A stretch of DNA of 12,977 nucleotides from an uncultured Varibaculum sp. (GTDB lineage: Bacteria > Actinomycetota > Actinomycetes > Actinomycetales > Actinomycetaceae). The stretch is taken from NCBI GenBank assembly GCA_947255165.1, contig CAMYFZ010000051.1, forward strand, positions 1 through 12,977. The letters are read 5' to 3'. The notes below the pieces were generated by a model. That model searched no databases and was not told where the DNA came from. It saw only the letters and a list, made by a program, of their open reading frames with translations. Shown here one piece after another: positions 7,856 through 12,977 of the stretch (its first letter is position 1; every line of letters begins with the position of its first letter). Both the position numbers and the translations under genes were made by a program.

Positions 7856-7897
7856 CCCATCCGGGTGGGATGGGGTGTTGCTATTTAGTCCAACACC
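7856..7897 (-). promoter_or_regulatory. Two adjacent hairpins in the clpB 5' untranslated leader
   Basis: If transcription starts near 7916, the leader is about 77 bases. It contains two inverted repeats. The first is GGTGTTG (7874-7880) with CAACACC (7891-7897) around a 10-base loop. The second is CCCATCC (7856-7862) with GGATGGG (7868-7874) around a 5-base loop. They share base 7874 and end six bases before the ribosome site (7845-7850). A role in translation control or mRNA stability is only a guess. Confidence 0.4.
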
Positions 7898-7899
7898 TC

Positions 7900-7928
7900 T
7901 AAAGTTGAGTTTATTCCACTCAACTTTA
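7900..7928. promoter_or_regulatory. HAIR element: HspR operator at the clpB promoter
   Basis: A perfect inverted repeat with 11-bp arms: TAAAGTTGAGT (7900-7910), a 7-base spacer, then ACTCAACTTTA (7918-7928). It has the layout of the HspR-associated inverted repeat described in Streptomyces and mycobacteria (CTTGAGT-N7-ACTCAAG), with the outer C/G changed to G/C. The hspR gene lies about 1.2 kb away in this window. The operator covers the predicted -10 box and start site, a good position for repression released on heat shock. Confidence 0.88.
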
Positions 7929-7952
7929 TTTTTTAAGTTGTCTGCCTCACAA
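7923..7952 (-). promoter_or_regulatory. Predicted clpB promoter
   Basis: Read on the minus strand, TTGTGA (-35; plus-strand TCACAA 7947-7952) and TAAAGT (-10; plus-strand ACTTTA 7923-7928) are separated by 18 bases. Each matches the vegetative sigma consensus at four of six positions. The predicted start site, near 7916, falls in the HspR operator spacer, which fits the position expected for a repressor. No start site has been measured. Confidence 0.5.
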
Positions 7953-7964
7953 AAGAGGCTTTTT
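7944..7964 (+). terminator. Terminator-like hairpin on the plus strand
   Basis: GCCTC (7944-7948) pairs with GAGGC (7955-7959) around a 6-base loop, followed directly by five T residues on the plus strand. It has the form of an intrinsic terminator but no plus-strand gene lies before it. It overlaps the predicted clpB -35 box. It may block antisense transcription or may be coincidence. Confidence 0.35.
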
Positions 7965-8004
7965 CTTAAAAAACAGAGAAGACCCTAACGACCGGCATAA
8001 AAAG

Positions 8005-8016
8005 GGGCATTAGCCC
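8005..8016 (-). terminator. Second, weak terminator after the membrane-protein gene
   Basis: On the minus strand a short GGGC-TAAT-GCCC hairpin is followed by C and five T residues. The stem is only 4 bp, so alone it would be weak. It follows a better hairpin at 8028-8048 and may act as a backup. Confidence 0.4.
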
Positions 8017-8027
8017 TAAAAAATTAG

Positions 8028-8048
8028 AACAGCTAAAAACCAGCTGTT
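8028..8048 (-). terminator. Intrinsic terminator of the dnaK operon end
   Basis: Perfect 7-bp arms AACAGCT (8028-8034) and AGCTGTT (8042-8048) with a 7-base loop. On the minus strand they are followed by CTAATTTTTT. It lies about 35 bases after the stop of the membrane-protein gene, the last gene of the unit. This supports that gene being the operon end and clpB being a separate transcript. Confidence 0.65.
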
Positions 8049-8082
8049 TAGTGGCTACCGCGGCGAGCGACGAGCACCCAGA

Positions 8083-9066
8083 CTAGCGATAATAGGAATT
8101 ATTCAGTAACGCTTTGCGATTATCCCTACCACGTTTAACTGTCCAGACAATCCCCCAAATCAGTAGCCCTAGGCCGGTGAAGCCGATAATCGTGGGGAGG
8201 ATAAATGCCCAAATCAACAAGGTAAAAGTAACATTGGGAATCACGTTGATGGCGGTGATCGGCGCTTTATCGGGCTGGGCACTCTTGCAGTCAATCACCA
8301 GTTTCCCACGAGTATGGAGATTGTAGCTGAATACCTCGTTGTTCTTGTCACCCCCGGCAGAGTTGGCGCTGAAATCTGCCCCCGCATCGGTTTCGGAGAC
8401 AAGTTCCTGGCCGTTGATGGTAGTCTTACAGGTAACATCTGTATTTTCTGGCACCTCTACCAGCACGATAGTACGACCGTGATAGTCATCCTCACGAGTG
8501 ATAACGCTATCGCCACTATGACTTTCCATATCGGCGCTGAGATTAAGCCCATACCCAAGTAGCATTCCAACGAAGGCGACCGGGGCAACCACGATCATAA
8601 ATACGATTCCCAGCACCAAAACCGTGATCGGCACGGCGCGAGATTTTGGATTCTTGAGGGGAGTCACGGGATTGTCCCCGAGGCCCGAAAAGCTGCCTGG
8701 ACCGATATTTCCCGGCCCTCCCTCATTCGGCATTCCCGCAGGCGCACGCCAAGAGTCAGCACCGTTTCCCCCATAACCGGGAGGAACCGGAAACTTCCGT
8801 TGCGGCTCCGGGAATGATTGGGGCTTAGAATACTCGCCCTCCGCTGGCTGCGAATAGCCACTTTGCATCCCGTAATTAGTGCCGTTTTCCCGATAAGTTT
8901 CGCCTGGACTCGGTATTTGTTGCGAGGAGGAAGCCGCGGGCCCGGAGGACGTCTGCGAGGAATCCTGCCCGTGCGAGGCGGGGGTTCCAGAGTGCAATTC
9001 GCCGTCCAAGACCCATTGTTCCTGTTCACTTGAGTGTGCGCCGTATCGATTTGGAGTTTCGCTCAT
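8083..9066 (-). CDS. Two-pass membrane protein of unknown function, with disordered N-terminal region
   Basis: I do not recognise a family. The 327-residue product has three parts. Residues 1-140 are rich in Gly, Pro, Ser, Gln and Tyr with no hydrophobic stretch, so probably disordered. Two hydrophobic membrane segments lie at about 145-172 and 280-309. Between them is a loop of about 105 residues rich in beta-type hydrophobic alternation (T-I-V-L-V-E-V; K-L-V-I-D-C). Positive residues before segment 1 (Lys138, Lys141, Arg143) and after segment 2 (K-R-G-R-D-N-R-K) predict both ends in the cytoplasm and the loop outside. The only cysteines, Cys213 and Cys260, are both in that loop and could form a disulfide. 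ATG 9066 has a GGGAGG ribosome site four bases before it. The gene starts 37 bases after hspR and is followed by terminators, so it is probably the last gene of the heat-shock operon. Confidence 0.8.
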   Translation of the reverse strand: MSETPNRYGAHSSEQEQWVLDGELHSGTPASHGQDSSQTSSGPAASSSQQIPSPGETYRENGTNYGMQSGYSQPAEGEYSKPQSFPEPQRKFPVPPGYGGNGADSWRAPAGMPNEGGPGNIGPGSFSGLGDNPVTPLKNPKSRAVPITVLVLGIVFMIVVAPVAFVGMLLGYGLNLSADMESHSGDSVITREDDYHGRTIVLVEVPENTDVTCKTTINGQELVSETDAGADFSANSAGGDKNNEVFSYNLHTRGKLVIDCKSAQPDKAPITAINVIPNVTFTLLIWAFILPTIIGFTGLGLLIWGIVWTVKRGRDNRKALLNNSYYR

Positions 9067-9088
9067 ACTTCCTCCCGTAGCAGTATTG

Positions 9089-9103
9089 CCTTTATTCTAA
9101 AGG
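9089..9103 (-). repeat. Short inverted repeat between hspR and the membrane-protein gene
   Basis: CCTTTA (9089-9094) and TAAAGG (9098-9103) are perfect 6-bp arms around three bases, directly after the hspR stop. No T-run follows, so it is not an obvious terminator. It may be a minor processing or attenuation site, or chance. Confidence 0.25.
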
Positions 9104-9547
9104 CTAGCCCTGATTTCCATCCCAAATAACTATTTGTCCTGGTAGATAGGGTACCAATTCCTGTCCCGACACTTGCCTCGACCTTGGGAACTTAGTCAAA
9201 GGAGACACCTCCCCGGTGGGAGCTGCCGAAAACACTCTCCCACGTCCGCGTTCGTAAATAGTGAGCCGCTGACGCAAACGCTCATTTTCAGCCGCCAAAC
9301 GAGTAGCCGCGCGTTGCAACTCTAGCACCCGCTTAATGCCTGCCAGGTTAATACCCTCTTCTTGGGAAAGACGCTGCACTTCTCGCAGTTCCGCAATATC
9401 TTCGGCGCTATAACGCCTCCCCCGGCCCTTAGTGCGCTTAGGGATAACCAGTCCGATGCGATCGTATTGCCGCAGAGTTTGCGGATGCATCCCCGCCAGC
9501 TCTGCGGCCACCGAGATCACATAGAGCGTTTCTACCGTGGCAGTCAT
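9104..9547 (-). CDS. hspR: Heat-shock repressor HspR (MerR family)
   Basis: A 147-residue MerR-type repressor that in actinobacteria binds HAIR operators at dnaK and clpB promoters, with DnaK reported as co-repressor in Streptomyces. The helix-turn-helix lies at about 8-30 (Y-V-I-S-V-A-A-E-L-A-G-M-H-P-Q-T-L-R-Q-Y), with the wing at 37-54 (K-R-T-K-G-R-G-R-R-Y-S-A-E-D). A short coiled coil lies at about 75-97, and the hydrophobic C-terminal tail V-P-Y-L-P-G-Q-I-V-I-W resembles the V-V-W end of other HspR proteins. There is no metal- or drug-binding domain. The ATG overlaps the dnaJ stop (TAATG), with GAGGAG five bases before it, so translation is coupled to dnaJ. The matching operator is at 7900-7928. 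Confidence 0.94.
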   Translation of the reverse strand: MTATVETLYVISVAAELAGMHPQTLRQYDRIGLVIPKRTKGRGRRYSAEDIAELREVQRLSQEEGINLAGIKRVLELQRAATRLAAENERLRQRLTIYERGRGRVFSAAPTGEVSPLTKFPRSRQVSGQELVPYLPGQIVIWDGNQG

Positions 9548-10554
9548 TATTGCTCCTCAAGCTGACTGCGGGGATTAAAATCCGGGTGATCTGCGCGAAT
9601 CGCTTCGCCCAGCTGCTGGGCAATATCAACTACCCGCCTAGAAGGCTTGCGCGGATTGACTATCCGCACGATAGCTACCACATCTAAGCCATCTATTCCT
9701 TTACCGCGCATACGCAGCTTAGTACCGCTATCGGCTCCGGCAGGGATCTTAATAGTTGCCTGTTTATCGCCTAGCAGGGGCACCTTCACTTTGGCACCCG
9801 CGAGTGCTTCGGCAGCGGTAACTGGCAGCTGCATCTGCAGGGCTTTCCCGTCGAACGCATACACCGGATCGGGGGTGACATGCACGGTCACTACCAGGTC
9901 ACCATTGCCACCCGGACCGGGTCGTCCTTTTCCACGCAGACGTAATTTTTTGCCATCGCGGATTTTACTGGGGATACGCGCGGTTAGGCTCTTGCCATCT
10001 ACCGTTAGCTTCATAGTGCTGCCCGCCATAGCGGTGCGAAAATCTAAGGTGACTTCCGCAGCTAGATCTTGCCCTTTGCCGCCACCGGAAAAACCGCCAG
10101 CTCTCGCCCCAAAAGGAGCGGATGCGCCGAAACTGCCGCGGCCGCCCCCAGAGAACAGAGAACCAAACATAGAGCCGAGGTCACCTTCGCCCAAGTTGAT
10201 CCTAGCGGAGCCTCCCCCGGGAACGGTTCCGCCCCCAAACATAGCGCCGAATACGTCTTCGAAGCCTCCGGCCCCACCATGACCTCCGGCGGGGCCGGCG
10301 CTGAAACGGGCACCACCACCCGCCATAGCGCGAATAGCGTCGTATTGACGTTTTTGTTCGGGGTCCGACAATACCTGATAAGCTTCCCCGATTGACTTGA
10401 ATTTCTCTTCGGCCGCTTTATCGCCAGGGTTCTGATCCGGGTGATATTTGCGCGCTAGTTTTCGGTAAGCCTTCTTAATTTCGGCCTGATCTGCCTTTTT
10501 TGACACTCCTAAGGCAGCGTAGAAATCTTTAGCTACCCAATCTTGTCCGGCCAT
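9547..10554 (-). CDS. dnaJ: DnaJ-type co-chaperone without zinc finger (class B J-protein)
   Basis: Stimulates DnaK ATPase and delivers substrates. In the 335-residue product the J domain is at about 8-73, with the H-P-D motif at 38-40 and the Q-K-R-Q-Y-D helix end. The Gly/Phe-rich linker spans 78-160. Two C-terminal beta domains (about 162-235 and 236-305) each carry an L-R-x-R-G-K-G motif. The cysteine zinc-finger repeats (CxxCxGxG) of class A DnaJ are absent; I see no cysteine in the protein. It is therefore closer to CbpA/DnaJ class B by layout, though it occupies the usual dnaJ position after grpE. ATG 10554 lies six bases after AAGGAGGTGA (10561-10570), a full-length match to the 16S anti-Shine-Dalgarno, suggesting high translation. 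Confidence 0.93.
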   Translation of the reverse strand: MAGQDWVAKDFYAALGVSKKADQAEIKKAYRKLARKYHPDQNPGDKAAEEKFKSIGEAYQVLSDPEQKRQYDAIRAMAGGGARFSAGPAGGHGGAGGFEDVFGAMFGGGTVPGGGSARINLGEGDLGSMFGSLFSGGGRGSFGASAPFGARAGGFSGGGKGQDLAAEVTLDFRTAMAGSTMKLTVDGKSLTARIPSKIRDGKKLRLRGKGRPGPGGNGDLVVTVHVTPDPVYAFDGKALQMQLPVTAAEALAGAKVKVPLLGDKQATIKIPAGADSGTKLRMRGKGIDGLDVVAIVRIVNPRKPSRRVVDIAQQLGEAIRADHPDFNPRSQLEEQ

Positions 10555-10575
10555 GAATGCTCACCTCCTTCTTCC

Positions 10576-11370
10576 CTAATCCGGGTTATTTACTATTACT
10601 TTCGTTGCCCGCAGCACCTGGTCGCCCACTTTGTATCCGGGCTGGAGCACCTGGGCAATACTGGGTTCTCCCTCTCCGCCGCTTTGCGCCATCATGGCTT
10701 CGTGTACGGTGGGGTCAAATTCCTCCCCGTTACTGCCGTAGCGAGTCAAACCAAAGTTAGTTTCTAGGGTACTTTCCAATTTGTTAGCGATCGATTCGAA
10801 GGGACCTTCCAATTCGCCCGCCTCCCGCGCCGCCTGCACATCGTCGAGGACGCTCAGCAGCACTTGCAACACCGCTTTTTGCCCATCGGTCCGGTGGGCA
10901 GACATTTCCGTCTTGCTCCGCTTTACATACCCGGAGTATTCCTGCTGCAAATTATAGGTTTCGGCTCTTGCCCGAGCTAACTCTTCTTCTAGCTGTGCTA
11001 CCTGGGCTTTAAGCTGTTCTACCTGAGCATTTGCGTCCTCAGATTCTGCTTTTTCCGAAGCACCATCTTCTTCTGGTACGGCTGCGGGGTCGCTATCAAT
11101 TTCTTCCCCCAGACGCGCAGCTAAATCCGCAAAAGCGGCGTTTTCGTCTTGCTTATCGGTTTCTTCCGGTTTAGCGCTGGCAACCGGCTCTGACTGCGCA
11201 GAGGCGTCCGCGCTTACGGGAGTTGCTTGCTCCGGCGTGCCGGGGTCTTGAGGATCCGAGTCCTGCGGGGCGGAAGAATCCGCCTGATTTTCTGATTCTG
11301 GATCCGAAGTCGGATGCAATGGGTCTTTCACCTTGATCTTTATCCTCCGTTTCCCATTTTGCTCTTCCAA
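10576..11370 (-). CDS. grpE: Nucleotide exchange factor GrpE
   Basis: Releases ADP from DnaK. I place the start at TTG 11370, seven bases after AGGAGG (11378-11383). A GTG at 11400 keeps the frame open but lies before that site and inside a hairpin, and no ATG fits. From TTG the product is 264 residues, long for GrpE because of a roughly 110-residue acidic, Pro/Gln/Ser-rich N-terminal region that is probably disordered. Then come the coiled coil (about 116-156; Q-L-K-A-Q-V-A-Q-L-E-E-E-L), the four-helix region and the beta-wing, with F-D-P-x-x-H-E-A-M (218-226) and V-L-Q-P-G-Y-K-V-G-D-Q-V-L-R-A-T-K-V (241-258). It lies between dnaK and dnaJ on the same strand. Confidence 0.94.
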   Translation of the reverse strand: MEEQNGKRRIKIKVKDPLHPTSDPESENQADSSAPQDSDPQDPGTPEQATPVSADASAQSEPVASAKPEETDKQDENAAFADLAARLGEEIDSDPAAVPEEDGASEKAESEDANAQVEQLKAQVAQLEEELARARAETYNLQQEYSGYVKRSKTEMSAHRTDGQKAVLQVLLSVLDDVQAAREAGELEGPFESIANKLESTLETNFGLTRYGSNGEEFDPTVHEAMMAQSGGEGEPSIAQVLQPGYKVGDQVLRATKVIVNNPD

Positions 11371-11388
11371 AATTCTTCCTCCTGCCGG

Positions 11389-11416
11389 TGGGGCGCCCAC
11401 TTTCGCGAGCGCCCCA
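11389..11416 (-). promoter_or_regulatory. Intercistronic hairpin between dnaK and grpE
   Basis: TGGGGCGC (11389-11396) and GCGCCCCA (11409-11416) form a perfect 8-bp GC-rich stem with a 12-base loop, 20 bases after the dnaK stop and just before the grpE ribosome site. No T-run follows. In this position it could partly stop transcription or protect the dnaK mRNA 3' end, making more DnaK than GrpE; this is inference. Confidence 0.5.
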
Positions 11417-11436
11417 GACAGTCTGAGACTAAAGAG

Positions 11437-12977
<1,541 letters not shown>

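Noticed and set aside
7840..7860. Upstream start for clpB at 7860
   Set aside because: It would lie before the GGGAGG ribosome site, which is at ideal distance from ATG 7839, where the known ClpB N terminus begins.
9647..10282. 211-codon open frame on the plus strand over dnaJ
   Set aside because: Proline-rich translation is the mirror of the dnaJ glycine-rich linker codons; no independent gene evidence.
11371..11400. Upstream GTG start for grpE at 11400
   Set aside because: The AGGAGG ribosome site lies after this GTG and seven bases before TTG 11370; the GTG itself falls in the dnaK-grpE hairpin.

Overview
The window looks like a chromosomal housekeeping segment from an actinobacterium. 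The evidence is a dnaK-grpE-dnaJ-hspR gene order, a HspR-type operator (HAIR) in front of clpB, a class II aldolase beginning VAIATPDVYNEMLDRA next to a pyrE/TrmH-family operon, and probable leaderless promoters. The moderate GC content and the zinc-finger-less DnaJ in the dnaK operon suggest Actinomycetaceae (a Varibaculum- or Mobiluncus-like organism), but the genus is an inference with low confidence. No mobile element, CRISPR array, tRNA or rRNA gene was seen.

Left part (1-3053). On the minus strand a pyrimidine/RNA-modification operon runs pyrE -> SDR oxidoreductase -> TrmH-family RNA methyltransferase. It is followed, after a 170-base gap, by the first 16 codons of fructose-bisphosphate aldolase. 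An exodeoxyribonuclease III gene runs divergently from pyrE. The 41-base gap between them carries two apparently leaderless promoters and a perfect palindrome.

Middle (3060-5217). A two-gene minus-strand unit encodes an unusually long TetR-family regulator, with a C-terminal extension that looks like four degenerate helical repeats, followed by a cytosolic class-C-beta-lactamase-like serine hydrolase. Its upstream region holds repeated CTAAC/GTTAG words that may be operator half-sites. The strong clpB terminator lies at the far side of this region.

Right part (5218-12977). This is a protein-quality-control block, all on the minus strand. clpB has its own promoter, overlapped by a perfect HspR operator. 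Upstream of it, dnaK (5' end beyond the window) -> grpE -> dnaJ (no zinc finger) -> hspR -> a two-pass membrane protein of unknown function form what looks like one operon ending in tandem terminators. DnaK, GrpE, DnaJ and ClpB form the disaggregation machine. HspR is expected to repress clpB, and probably dnaK, whose promoter is not visible here. The least explained items are the TetR C-terminal repeats, the membrane protein tied to the heat-shock operon, and the small structured elements in the leader and intercistronic regions.
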